DNA of 64,000 nt from Pseudomonas frederiksbergensis (lineage in GTDB: Bacteria; Pseudomonadota; Gammaproteobacteria; Pseudomonadales; Pseudomonadaceae), in NCBI RefSeq assembly GCF_000802155.2, contig NZ_JQGJ02000003.1, positions 531,439-595,438 on the forward strand, in the 5' to 3' direction. Both the position numbers and the translations under genes were made by a program. Under the pieces are notes generated by a model that was not told the DNA's origin, did no database searches, and was given only the letters and a program-made list of their open reading frames with translations. Of the stretch, positions 37,050 to 46,289 are shown in pieces. Each line of letters opens with the position of its first letter. The first letter of the stretch is position 1.

Positions 37050-37089
37050 CACAACACAAGGTCGGCGTCATGCTCGACCTTATGTTGTG
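37050..37089 (+). promoter_or_regulatory. Long inverted repeat in the asparaginase leader
   Basis: CACAACACAAGGTCG (37050-37064) and CGACCTTATGTTGTG (37075-37089) form a 15-base stem with one mismatch and a 10-base loop, ending 45 bases before the asparaginase start. It may be an operator or a leader hairpin. Confidence 0.5.
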
Positions 37090-37134
37090 GCGGCTAACCC
37101 AAGCGGCCGTCTTCATCCTCGGAGAACACCCCCA

Positions 37135-38139
37135 ATGAATGCCTCGACCTACCCTGCCGCCCAGCACGTCATGGTGCTCTACACCGGCGGCACCATCGGC
37201 ATGCAAGCCAGCGCCAACGGCCTGGCCCCGGCGTCCGGCTTCGAAGCGCGGATGCGCGACTACCTGCACAGCCAGCCTGAACTGGTAGTGCCGCAGTGGC
37301 GCTTCCGGGAGATGTCGCCGCTGATCGACAGCGCCAACATGACCCCAGCCTATTGGCAGCAACTGCGCGAAGCGGTGGTCGATGCCGTGGATGTGCAGGG
37401 CTGCGACAGCGTGCTTATCCTGCACGGCACCGACACCCTCGCCTACAGCGCCGCCGCCATGAGCTTCCAGTTGCTGGGCCTGCATGCGCGGGTCTGCTTC
37501 ACCGGTTCGATGCTGCCCGCCGGCGTGACCGACAGCGACGCCTGGGAAAATCTCAGCGGCGCGCTGGTTGCCCTTGGCCACGGCCTGGCGCCAGGCGTGC
37601 ACCTTTATTTCCACGGGGAACTGCTGGCGCCGACCCGTTGCGCGAAAGTACGCAGCTTCGGGCGCCATCCGTTCAAGCGCCTGGAACGCCAGGGTGGCGG
37701 CATCAAGGCGACTTCTCTGCCAACCCAGTTGAATTACAAACAGCCGAAGCAACTGGCGAACGTCGCAGCGCTGCCACTGTTCCCCGGCATCGGTGCCGAA
37801 ATCATCGACGGTCTGCTGGGCAGCGGCATCCAGGGCCTGGTGCTGGAGTGCTACGGCAGCGGTACCGGGCCGAGCGACAACCCGGCGTTCCTGGCCAGCC
37901 TGGAGCGGGCGCGGGACAGCGGTGTGGTGGTGGTCGCCGTCACCCAATGCCATGAAGGCGGCGTCGAGCTGGACGTGTACGAAGCCGGCAGCCGTTTGCG
38001 CGGCGCTGGCGTGTTGTCGGGCGGCGGCATGACCCGCGAGGCAGCGTTTGGCAAGTTGCAGGCGTTGATTGGCGCTGGATTGCCGGTGGATGAGGTTCGG
38101 CGGTTGGTTGAGCTGGATCTGTGTGGCGAGCTGATCTGA
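37135..38139 (+). CDS. ansA: Type I (cytoplasmic) L-asparaginase
   Basis: 334-residue enzyme that hydrolyses asparagine to aspartate and ammonia. Both active-site threonine motifs are present: YTGGTIGM near residue 18 and LHGTDTLAYSA near residue 98. There is no signal peptide, so it is the cytoplasmic form. A GGAG site lies 10 bases before the ATG at 37135; the in-frame sequence upstream runs through two hairpins and is not part of the family. Its product is the substrate of AspA encoded upstream. Confidence 0.93.
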   Translation: MNASTYPAAQHVMVLYTGGTIGMQASANGLAPASGFEARMRDYLHSQPELVVPQWRFREMSPLIDSANMTPAYWQQLREAVVDAVDVQGCDSVLILHGTDTLAYSAAAMSFQLLGLHARVCFTGSMLPAGVTDSDAWENLSGALVALGHGLAPGVHLYFHGELLAPTRCAKVRSFGRHPFKRLERQGGGIKATSLPTQLNYKQPKQLANVAALPLFPGIGAEIIDGLLGSGIQGLVLECYGSGTGPSDNPAFLASLERARDSGVVVVAVTQCHEGGVELDVYEAGSRLRGAGVLSGGGMTREAAFGKLQALIGAGLPVDEVRRLVELDLCGELI

Positions 38140-38150
38140 CGGCCTGCAAA

Positions 38151-38160
38151 GTTTTTGGCC
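38151..38160 (+). promoter_or_regulatory. TTTTGGCC motif before the AraC-family gene
   Basis: GTTTTTGGCC lies about 50 bases before the AraC-family gene and matches the two direct repeats found before the amidohydrolase gene. Confidence 0.4.
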
Positions 38161-38208
38161 GGCATATAACTTGCTCCGTCTCCAGCCTCCCAAGGCTGGA
38201 AACGGACC

Positions 38209-39201
38209 ATGCTGCATTCCCACCTCACGACACTCAACGCCGTCTCCCTGGTGCTCGACGCCTTCAAGCATGACGGCCTGCCACACGATGCATTGCTGGC
38301 CGGCAGCGGCATCAGCACGGCGGACTTGAGCCGGGCCGACACGCGCATCACCACCAACCAGGAGATGCAGGTCTGTGCCAACGCCGTCGCGCTCAAGCGG
38401 GATATCGGCTTGGAACTGGGCCGCAACATGCACGTTTCGTCCTACGGCATGCTGGGATACGCCCTGCTCACGAGTGCCACCTTAGGTGACGCTTTGCGTC
38501 TCGCGCTGCGCTACCCGGCGCTGTTGGGAACACTCTTCGAGCTGGCCCTGGAAGAGGACGGCGAGCACATCTGGCTCAGCGCTGGCGACTATCGGGAAAA
38601 CCCGGCCCTGGCGGCGTTCAACGCCGAGTTCTGCATGGTCTCGCTGAAGGTAATCTGCAACGATTTGCTCGGTCACCCGCTGCCCTTGCGCGCAGCGCGG
38701 TTCGAACACCCAGCGCCGGATTACCACGCGCGCTACGCCAATCTCTTCGACTGCCCGGTCCGCTTCGATAGCATCGACAACGCCTTTGCCTTCGATCGCC
38801 ATTGGCTGGAACAGCCCCTGCCGCTGGCCGACCCCATCACTCATCACGCCATGGCCGAACGCTGCCGCCGGCAGAACACCGAATTCACCGGCCGCCAGGC
38901 CTGGCTGGGACGCATCCGCCAACTGCTCGTCGCGCAACTCGATGCCGCCCCAGGCCTGGAGGGCTTGGCCGAACAAATGAACTGCTCGGCGCGCACCCTG
39001 CGCCGGCACCTCAAGGATCTGGGTTGCAGCTATCAGGAACTGCTCGATGAGCTGCGCTTCGAACGGGCCAAGCAGATGCTCTGTGAAGACCGACTGCCGA
39101 TCTACCAGATCGCCGAACTGCTCGGTTTCAGTGAAACCGCGAGCTTTCGCCATGCCTTCGTACGCTGGAGCGGCGTGGCGCCGAGTCGGTTCAGGACGTG
39201 A
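38209..39201 (+). CDS. AraC-family transcriptional regulator
   Basis: 330 residues. An N-terminal arabinose_bd-like sensing domain (about 20-210) of the OruR/ArgR-like class is followed by a double helix-turn-helix at about 235-330 (LAEQMNCSARTLRRHLKDLGCSYQELLDELRFERAKQML, IAELLGFSETASFRHAFVRWSG). It lies just upstream of, and in the same direction as, the acetylpolyamine amidohydrolase gene and probably controls it. TTTTGGCC repeats before both genes are candidate sites. Confidence 0.93.
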   Translation: MLHSHLTTLNAVSLVLDAFKHDGLPHDALLAGSGISTADLSRADTRITTNQEMQVCANAVALKRDIGLELGRNMHVSSYGMLGYALLTSATLGDALRLALRYPALLGTLFELALEEDGEHIWLSAGDYRENPALAAFNAEFCMVSLKVICNDLLGHPLPLRAARFEHPAPDYHARYANLFDCPVRFDSIDNAFAFDRHWLEQPLPLADPITHHAMAERCRRQNTEFTGRQAWLGRIRQLLVAQLDAAPGLEGLAEQMNCSARTLRRHLKDLGCSYQELLDELRFERAKQMLCEDRLPIYQIAELLGFSETASFRHAFVRWSGVAPSRFRT

Positions 39202-39299
39202 AAGTTGGCTTCAAACACGATCCCCGTGGCGAGGGAGCCATAGACTCACGCCCCGAACCAGCGCACACCCGCGCCAACAAGGGGCGATTTACGGTCAAA

Positions 39300-39330
39300 C
39301 CTTTTGGCCATTTCGATCCCCTTTTGGCCT
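39300..39330 (+). promoter_or_regulatory. Direct repeat, candidate AraC-type operator
   Basis: CCTTTTGGCC occurs twice with the repeats exactly 20 bases apart (from 39300 and 39320), about two helical turns, as expected for an AraC-family dimer. The second copy lies about 70 bases before the amidohydrolase start. Confidence 0.5.
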
Positions 39331-39401
39331 TTCCTGCCGTTCTCCTAAACCCTGCGTGGCGCAAGACTTGATCCAGCGAATCAGCCCTGCGGAGAACAAG
39401 A

Positions 39402-40433
39402 ATGCTGACGATCTACTCAGACGATCACCACCTGCACCATGGACGCTGCGAATTGATGGACGGGCAGTTGATGCCCTGTTTCGAGATGCCGTCCCGGGCC
39501 GACCATGTGCTGGAGCGGGTCAAGGCTCGGGCGCTGGGGCCGGTGGAGGCGCCGCAGGATTTTGGCCTGGCGCCGATCCTGCGTATCCACAGCCCGGCGT
39601 ATCTGGAATTCTTCAAGGGCGCCTGGGAGCGTTGGACCGAGTTCAACCGCGACGGTGACCTGCTGCCCTACACCTGGCCGGCCCGCACGTTGCGCACGGT
39701 GATGCCGACCAGCCTGCATGGCCAACTCGGCTATTACAGTTTCGACGGCGGTGCGCCGATTACCGCCGGCACCTGGCAAGCGGCGTACAGCGCAGCCCAG
39801 GTCGCCCTCACCGCCCAGGCCGACATCCAACGCGGCGCCCGTAGCGCCTTCGCGCTGTGCCGTCCGCCGGGGCATCATGCCGCTGGCGATTTAATGGGCG
39901 GTTATTGCTACCTCAACAACGCCGCTATCGCCGCCCAAGCCTTTCTCGACCAAGGGCACAAGAAAGTCGCGATCCTCGATGTGGATTATCACCACGGCAA
40001 CGGCACCCAATCGATTTTCTACGAACGTAGCGACGTGTTGTTCGCCTCGATCCACGGACACCCGGAGGCGGAGTTTCCATTTTTCCTGGGCTACGAAGAT
40101 GAGCGCGGCGAAGGCGCCGGCGCGGGCTTCAACTTCAACTACCCTTTGCCGGCGGGCTCAGGCTGGGACACGTGGAGCGCCGCCCTGGAGCAAGCCTGCG
40201 GTGAAGTCCAACGCTACGACGCCGACGTCATCGTCGTATCCCTGGGCGTGGACACGTTCAAGGACGATCCGATTTCGCAGTTCAAGCTCGACAGCCCGGA
40301 CTACCTGGCGCTGGGCAAGCGCATCGCCGCCCTCGGCAAACCGACGCTGTTCGTGATGGAAGGCGGCTACGCGGTGGCAGAAATCGGCATCAATGCCGTG
40401 AACGTCCTTGAAGGTTTCCAAAGCGCCCAATGA
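39402..40433 (+). CDS. aphA: Acetylpolyamine amidohydrolase (histone-deacetylase family)
   Basis: 343-residue zinc deacetylase. The HDAC-fold residues are present: CRPPGHHA with the catalytic His pair, DVDYHHGNGTQ with zinc ligands Asp and His, and SLGVDTFKDDP with the third ligand Asp. The length and the start MLTIYSDDHHLHHGRCELMDG match bacterial acetylpolyamine amidohydrolases, which remove acetyl groups from acetylputrescine and acetylcadaverine. The next gene encodes a polyamine-type binding protein, as beside aphA in P. aeruginosa from memory. A GGAG site precedes the ATG. Confidence 0.94.
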   Translation: MLTIYSDDHHLHHGRCELMDGQLMPCFEMPSRADHVLERVKARALGPVEAPQDFGLAPILRIHSPAYLEFFKGAWERWTEFNRDGDLLPYTWPARTLRTVMPTSLHGQLGYYSFDGGAPITAGTWQAAYSAAQVALTAQADIQRGARSAFALCRPPGHHAAGDLMGGYCYLNNAAIAAQAFLDQGHKKVAILDVDYHHGNGTQSIFYERSDVLFASIHGHPEAEFPFFLGYEDERGEGAGAGFNFNYPLPAGSGWDTWSAALEQACGEVQRYDADVIVVSLGVDTFKDDPISQFKLDSPDYLALGKRIAALGKPTLFVMEGGYAVAEIGINAVNVLEGFQSAQ

Positions 40434-40444
40434 GGAACATCAGC

Positions 40445-41545
40445 ATGAACAGACTCAAGCGTTTGATCGCCCCGGCCCTGTGCGCCGCGCTGCTGTGTGG
40501 CGCCGCCCAGGCCGAGGAGCGTACGTTGCGCGTCTACAACTGGTTCGACTACATCACGCCCAAGGCACTGGACGATTTCAAGGCGCAGAACAGCCAGGTC
40601 AAGTTGATCTACGACATCTTCGACACCAACGAAGCCCTGGAGGCCAAGCTACTGACGGGGAACGCCGGTTATGACGTGGTGGTGCCGTCCAATGTGTTCC
40701 TGGCCAAGCAGATCGAAGCCGGGGTGTTCCAACCGCTGGACCGCCGCAAGCTGCCGAACTGGAACCACCTCGATCCCAAGCTGATGAAGCTGATCGAAGC
40801 CAACGACCCCGGCAACAAATTCGCCGTGCCCTACATGTACGGCACGATCCTGATCGGCTTCAACCCGGACAAGGTCAAGGCAGCCCTGGGCGACAACGCG
40901 CCGGTGGACAGTTGGGACCTGATCTTCAAGGAAGAAAACATCAGCAAGCTCAAGCAGTGCGGCGTTGCCCTGCTTGATTCGCCGTCGGAAATCCTGCCCC
41001 TGGCCTTGCAGCACCTGGGCCTGGACCCCAACAGCAAGAAGCCGGCGGACTACACCAAGGCTGAAGCGCTGCTGTTGAAAATCCGGCCTTACATCACGTA
41101 TTTCCACTCGTCCAAATACATGGCGGATATCGCCAATGGCGACATCTGCGTAGCCGTCGGTTATTCCGGCAGCTTTTCCCAAGCGGCCAACCGCGCCAAG
41201 GAAGCCAAGAATGGCGTGACCGTGGACATGCGCCTGCCCAAGGAAGGCGCGCCGATCTGGTTCGACATGCTCGCGATCCCCAAGGGCGCGAAGAATCCGG
41301 ACGATGCCTACACCTTCATCGACTACTTGCTGCAGCCCAAGGTGATCGCGCCGATCAGCGACTTTGTCGGCTATCCGAACCCGAACAAGGACGCCACCGA
41401 AATGGTCGACCCGGCGATCCGCGGCAATCCCAACCTGTACCCGACCGAGGCGGCCATGGCCTCGCTGTACACGTTGCAACCGTTGCCCAGGGATGCCGAG
41501 CGCGCACGCACGCGGGCCTGGACGCGAATCAAGTCCGGCCAGTAA
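40445..41545 (+). CDS. Polyamine ABC transporter substrate-binding protein (PotF/SpuD-like)
   Basis: 366-residue periplasmic binding protein with a signal peptide (MNRLKRLIAPALCAALLCGAAQA). The family start RVYNWFDYITP, the YDVVVPSNVFLAKQIEAGVFQPLD segment and the late DMLAIPKGAKNPDDAY are diagnostic. It probably captures putrescine, spermidine or acetylated forms for import and use by the amidohydrolase before it. No permease or ATPase genes are adjacent, so it must share a transporter encoded elsewhere. The start at 40445 has an AGGAAC site; an in-frame start 15 bases earlier overlaps the preceding gene. Confidence 0.93.
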   Translation: MNRLKRLIAPALCAALLCGAAQAEERTLRVYNWFDYITPKALDDFKAQNSQVKLIYDIFDTNEALEAKLLTGNAGYDVVVPSNVFLAKQIEAGVFQPLDRRKLPNWNHLDPKLMKLIEANDPGNKFAVPYMYGTILIGFNPDKVKAALGDNAPVDSWDLIFKEENISKLKQCGVALLDSPSEILPLALQHLGLDPNSKKPADYTKAEALLLKIRPYITYFHSSKYMADIANGDICVAVGYSGSFSQAANRAKEAKNGVTVDMRLPKEGAPIWFDMLAIPKGAKNPDDAYTFIDYLLQPKVIAPISDFVGYPNPNKDATEMVDPAIRGNPNLYPTEAAMASLYTLQPLPRDAERARTRAWTRIKSGQ

Positions 41546-41599
41546 CCAGGAGATCCATACATAGTTACCGCCTTCTCCGTCCCCTGTCTCCCTAGCATG

Positions 41600-41630
41600 A
41601 AAACCCCGAAGCGTTCGGCTTCGGGGTTTT
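41600..41630 (+). terminator. Terminator after the polyamine-binding protein gene
   Basis: AAAACCCCGAAGC / GCTTCGGGGTTTT nearly perfect stem with A- and T-runs; works in both directions. Confidence 0.95.
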
Positions 41631-41657
41631 CATCCATCTGCAGACAAGGACGTTCAA

Positions 41658-44600
41658 ATGACACCAGAGCCAACCGGCACCCTCCCGGCCTCCGATGTGA
41701 ATATCAGAGGTGCGCTGCTCAACCAGCTACTCGCGGGCCCCACATACCCAGAAGTGGCCGCCGTGCTCCTGCGGGATGCGCTCAAAGATCTCTATCCCGC
41801 CTTGGATATCAACCCTTTTACCACTGTCGTTGGCGAATCAGCCTGGGACATCGTCGACGGCGACATCGTAGAGCGCCCTAGCCTCTTTATTACCCTTAGC
41901 GATTTGCTGGCGGCACGGGTGGACACCGCCCAGCCCACCCTGCTGATCGAGGGATTGCATTTTCTGACGCAACTGCCGCTGACCGTGCCCCCCGTGCATT
42001 TGCCGGTGCGTATCGATCAGATCGGGCGCCTGATCAACGAATTGGTACCGGCCATGTTACCGGCCAGCCAAGAGCAACAACTGGCGTACTGGAACGTCCC
42101 ATTCGGCGACTACGGCCCCCGTTGGCATGAACTCTCCGACACCTTGCGCAAGCTGTGGGACGTCACACAAATCGACGGATGGACAGCGGCTGAATGCGAC
42201 ATGGCCCGGCAACTGTTTCTATTCCCCGACCCGAAAGACCGCGAGGACAGTTATGCCAGCCATGCCTATCTGGTCGACATCAAGGCGGTGCAAGACGGCC
42301 AGGAAAGCCGCGTCAACGAAAACTCCCTGGTGGTACTGATCGGCCAGATCGAGAAAAAGGAAGTCATCCTCGCGCATTCATTGCTCAACGGTTATGAGAA
42401 ATTCGAGTCACGAGAGGCACTCGGACAATCGCTTTCAAACCACCTGGGCGGCCAGGCGCACGCCTCTCGCATACGCTGGCGGCTCTATGAGCCCAAGGGC
42501 AATCTCTTCGACAGCAAGGCCTGCGGGATCATCGCCACACAGATCAAAGTGCTGGGTACCCCCGGAATCTGGCGCAATAGCCACTTCACGGAAGGGCAAC
42601 CGCCTACGCCCGAAGGGCTGGAAACAGGACCTGGCGAGCGTTGGTATCAACAACAGATACCCGAATGGCTTCAGGATGCGTCGGTGTCCGACCAGATTCA
42701 ATTCGCCCAACACATGAAGAACCTGTCGGCACTGAGCAGCGTCCATGCCGGCAAGACTTACCTGGACGATATCCTGCCCATCAAGGAATACGCCTCGCTT
42801 GCCCTTAAAGCACAAATGCAATCGGACCATGACGACGCCTCGGCGCTGACTCCGGAAAAGATCGAGATCGAGATCAAAAGTGTTATTGCCTGGGGCACCT
42901 TCGTTGTTCCCTTCAAAACAGACGTTACGCGATTCAATCTCGTCGAGCTGGCGTTGCAGAATCTGATCGCGCTGCCAGCAGGTAATAAGACAGTCAGATC
43001 ACTCGACGGGACCGAGCTTCCCGACTGGATGACCGTGGAATACATCGAGAACCTCATCACTCAGGTGGATATCGGTCGCGTCTATCCCGAGCTGATCAAG
43101 CGCAAACTGCTCAATGATCCGAAAGAGTCGGCCCGACGCGAGACGCTATATACCTCCCAGTTACGCATACAGCTGCCGATGCTGGCGCTGGAGAACAAAC
43201 TGCGCGGGCAGGGCAATATCGATGACTTGGGGTGTCGTTATGTCTCGGCCTTGATGCAGCCCCTGGAAGAGGATCGCAAAGTCGAAGGGCAGGAAATCGT
43301 CCTGCGCAAACTGGCCTTCGTGTCCGAGCCGCAAATCGGGCTTTCCGAAGACATCGTCGCCAACATGTTCGTGATCGGCCCACGAACGCCAAGTGCCGGC
43401 CCTTGCTTGCTCTATCGCCCCTTGCTGGAACCGCAGTTGTGTCAGTTCCCTTCGTTCAGCAACATGCTGTACGGGATCCGGCAAACCGATTCGTTGCGCA
43501 AATCGGTACTGGCCTGGCTGCCCGACGGGGTTCGGGAAAACTACAGTCGCTTTGTTTTCCCGGGCGCCCTGCCCTCGCCCTGGGCCGTCGTGGAGTTCGC
43601 GACCAACCCACTGACGCTGTTTTCCGATATCGGCCCCGTCAACCTCAGCAACGAGACGCTGGGCGCCGACTTCATGCCACTGTTGTTCAAGGCCAACGCC
43701 AATGCCCTGGTCACGCTCGCCGATCGCCAATCGGTTTCCAATAACGAGAACCGTTGGGAATCTTTCAAGCAAACCGGTTGGTTGATACTCAGCCTGGCGC
43801 TGCCCTATCTGGGAAACACGGCAAACACGGCGGTCTGGCTCTGGCAGATTCTCAGCGACGCCGAACGACTGGCTGGCGGCGACGAGGAACTCAAGGGGCA
43901 GGCCAAATGGGTGGCAGTCGTCGACCTGATGCTCAACGTGGCATTGGGTGTCCTCAACATCGTGATCGAACGCACCCGGGCGAGCAGCCGTAAACGCCCG
44001 ATAGAAGCCCCGGAAACCATCCCGGCTCCAGGCCTGCCAAAACCAACACCCGAACTGATCATCGAGAAAGTGGCTCCGTTCATCCAGCCAGAGCTCCCGC
44101 AAGAGCACTACGATGTCATCCACACCAGTGGCGCCTTGATGGGCAAATCGAAAAAGGACCTCAGCTTTCTCGACAGTTTCAGCACCAAGGCCCCCGACAG
44201 TCTTGGCCCACCCGAAAGCGAAGGCGCACTCAAGGGTCTCTATCAGCACGATGAGCACTGGTATGCGAAGTTGGCGGACAAATGGTTCGAGGTCAGGACA
44301 GAGGGAGAGCAGGTCAGCATCATCGACGGAGCACGCAACGGCCCGCCCCTGATGCGCGACGGGCAAGGTCAATGGCAGATCGACAATCGCTTGCGCCTAC
44401 GTGGCAGCGGTTCAAAAGGCGCTCGGCGCAAGGTCATTGCTGATGCGCTTCGCCGTAACATTCAATTGCTTGATGAGCTCAATAAATTTGAAAAGCAAAA
44501 ACCGGCAAACGAACGGCTGCTGACAATGCACGCACAGGCCATGAACCAGGCATCGGGTGCGGCCAAGGAAACGCAGCGCAATAAATACGTGGCCACGCTG

Positions 44601-46256
44601 GAAACCCAGCGAGAAAACTACGAAAAAGCACTCAACACCCTGATCGAATGGCCTGTCTTCCAGTCCAAGCCCGACTACCCTCGAATAAGCCTCGGGTATC
44701 TCAACGCGCAAGTAAATTTCACTTTCGCAGAAATCGACCTGTTGCGAGAGCGCTTCACGCCGGCCATGACCGAAGCGATAAACATGATCTCCTCGACGGT
44801 CAAGACGGTGGAACAGCAACACATCGATGCGGCCGAAAACATGGTGTCGGTCGGGGACGCGATGATCGAGCGCCTGGACTACATGGAGACACGTTTCGAC
44901 AGGCTCAAGCAGCTGGGACGCGAGGGCTTCGAGTTTGTCCGGCGGCATCGCGAACGAATGCCGGCGTACAAAAGCGACGACTTGCGCCTTATCCTGCTGG
45001 ATATGTATCGCCACCTTTGTTTGTCACTCGAAAGCGTCGAAACAATGCCCGAAGGCTGGGTGGAAATGAACCGTATCGTCGACAACGCCACGGTGGCCTT
45101 CCAAAGCCTGCGCGATGCCATCGATGAGCGAAGCGTGATCCGGCTGGACGAGCAAATCGAGGCGCTTGGAAGCCTGACCGAACAGTTCACAGCGATAGAA
45201 GAACATCTCGATTACATGAAAAACGAATACCAGGGCAGCGCCATCCCAACGCAACTCATGCGCCTGAGACGGCGAATAAGTGATTCAAAAAAACACGCGT
45301 TGCGTCATCTGGCCCAAGCCCTTGATGAGCGAAGCAACCAAAGACGAACCGCCAGCCCCCAGGAACAACGTCCACAGCCCCGGAAGAGATTCATTCGGGC
45401 CCGCTTCTGGGGTGTCGTCAGCGGCGTACCTCGCTTATCAAAGACCCGCGAGGAAACTGACTGGGTCGATGTAAAGAATCCGTTCACGGACGAAAACATC
45501 GTCACCTTCCACCGCAAGGAAACCGGCGAATGGGTGCCCCATGTGACGTCCGACGCCGCACCGCTGGCCATACCGCCCTTGGCCACAAGCATGTTGAAAG
45601 GCCAAGCGCTGATCGATGGACTGGCTGCCTTCAAGACAGAAATCGAGAAGAACCTGCAACAGCCAAACCGCACGCCCGCCGGTATCGCAATGATCCTCAA
45701 CGCACATGCCAGCAGGATGGAAAAAGTCAGCGTCGCGATCAGAAAGGCGCTGGACCTGGCGGAAAGTACCGTGACGAACGAGACAACCGGGGTATCGCCG
45801 GAGAAACAGCGCGCGGCCGAAACCTTGCGGCTACAACTAAAAAAAGAATCGACGGCCCTCTACGCGAAGGAATTCGAGAACGTAATGAGCGTCATCAAGC
45901 AGAGCCCGCCCAGCATGAGTGGCGTTATCTGGCTGAAAGACCGAAACCAGATCCTCATCACTAAACGACTCGTTCGACAACGCCTTAAAAAACCTGAGAA
46001 GAGCTATCTCGACAGGTATGAGATCAAGGATCGGAAAACCGGTAAAACCCTCTGGTTTGCCGACTTCCTTTATTCCGCGTACTGGTTGCCAGACCGAACC
46101 TTTCTCTCCGCACGCCTGAGAACCGTGGAACAGGCAAGTTCAACGGTCGACGTTTCAACCAAAAATATGAGCCAACGTCAGTTGATTGATCATTACCGCA
46201 GCGAAATTGCCGTGGATCAGGCCCGGCAGGTGTTCTTCCCCAGGGAGCGGCCCTGA
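41658..46256 (+). CDS. Giant DUF6543-type (dermonecrotic-toxin-like) protein
   Basis: 1532 residues. The central region (about 330-650) has the DUF6543 layout: PEWLQDAS start, LVELALQNLIAL helix, the DWMTVEYIENLITQVDIGRVYPELI block and a long helical stretch. Two hydrophobic segments follow at about 705-730 and 750-770 (WLILSLALPYLGNTANTAVW). After them come a small beta module (DEHWYAKLADKWFEVRTEG to QWQIDNRLRLRGSG, about 870-920), a long alpha-helical, coiled-coil-rich part (about 930-1260) and a C-terminal domain (about 1430-1530). No signal peptide or known catalytic motif is seen. It is related to, but much diverged from, the two OTU-bearing proteins at 48000-60362. AAGGA precedes the ATG; a terminator stands just upstream. 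A toxin or host-directed role is inferred from family name and size. Confidence 0.75.
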   Translation: MTPEPTGTLPASDVNIRGALLNQLLAGPTYPEVAAVLLRDALKDLYPALDINPFTTVVGESAWDIVDGDIVERPSLFITLSDLLAARVDTAQPTLLIEGLHFLTQLPLTVPPVHLPVRIDQIGRLINELVPAMLPASQEQQLAYWNVPFGDYGPRWHELSDTLRKLWDVTQIDGWTAAECDMARQLFLFPDPKDREDSYASHAYLVDIKAVQDGQESRVNENSLVVLIGQIEKKEVILAHSLLNGYEKFESREALGQSLSNHLGGQAHASRIRWRLYEPKGNLFDSKACGIIATQIKVLGTPGIWRNSHFTEGQPPTPEGLETGPGERWYQQQIPEWLQDASVSDQIQFAQHMKNLSALSSVHAGKTYLDDILPIKEYASLALKAQMQSDHDDASALTPEKIEIEIKSVIAWGTFVVPFKTDVTRFNLVELALQNLIALPAGNKTVRSLDGTELPDWMTVEYIENLITQVDIGRVYPELIKRKLLNDPKESARRETLYTSQLRIQLPMLALENKLRGQGNIDDLGCRYVSALMQPLEEDRKVEGQEIVLRKLAFVSEPQIGLSEDIVANMFVIGPRTPSAGPCLLYRPLLEPQLCQFPSFSNMLYGIRQTDSLRKSVLAWLPDGVRENYSRFVFPGALPSPWAVVEFATNPLTLFSDIGPVNLSNETLGADFMPLLFKANANALVTLADRQSVSNNENRWESFKQTGWLILSLALPYLGNTANTAVWLWQILSDAERLAGGDEELKGQAKWVAVVDLMLNVALGVLNIVIERTRASSRKRPIEAPETIPAPGLPKPTPELIIEKVAPFIQPELPQEHYDVIHTSGALMGKSKKDLSFLDSFSTKAPDSLGPPESEGALKGLYQHDEHWYAKLADKWFEVRTEGEQVSIIDGARNGPPLMRDGQGQWQIDNRLRLRGSGSKGARRKVIADALRRNIQLLDELNKFEKQKPANERLLTMHAQAMNQASGAAKETQRNKYVATLETQRENYEKALNTLIEWPVFQSKPDYPRISLGYLNAQVNFTFAEIDLLRERFTPAMTEAINMISSTVKTVEQQHIDAAENMVSVGDAMIERLDYMETRFDRLKQLGREGFEFVRRHRERMPAYKSDDLRLILLDMYRHLCLSLESVETMPEGWVEMNRIVDNATVAFQSLRDAIDERSVIRLDEQIEALGSLTEQFTAIEEHLDYMKNEYQGSAIPTQLMRLRRRISDSKKHALRHLAQALDERSNQRRTASPQEQRPQPRKRFIRARFWGVVSGVPRLSKTREETDWVDVKNPFTDENIVTFHRKETGEWVPHVTSDAAPLAIPPLATSMLKGQALIDGLAAFKTEIEKNLQQPNRTPAGIAMILNAHASRMEKVSVAIRKALDLAESTVTNETTGVSPEKQRAAETLRLQLKKESTALYAKEFENVMSVIKQSPPSMSGVIWLKDRNQILITKRLVRQRLKKPEKSYLDRYEIKDRKTGKTLWFADFLYSAYWLPDRTFLSARLRTVEQASSTVDVSTKNMSQRQLIDHYRSEIAVDQARQVFFPRERP

Positions 46257-46289
46257 GACGATTGAGTCGGGCCGGTCGTCGCCGCCCGA

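Noticed and set aside
37012..37134. 41-residue N-terminal extension of the asparaginase
   Set aside because: It runs through two hairpins. The family start and a GGAG site fit the ATG at 37135.
41546..41657. Shared toxin promoter motif before the first giant gene
   Set aside because: Only a partial CATACATAG is present in the wrong orientation and spacing; the gene follows a strong terminator with no clear match.
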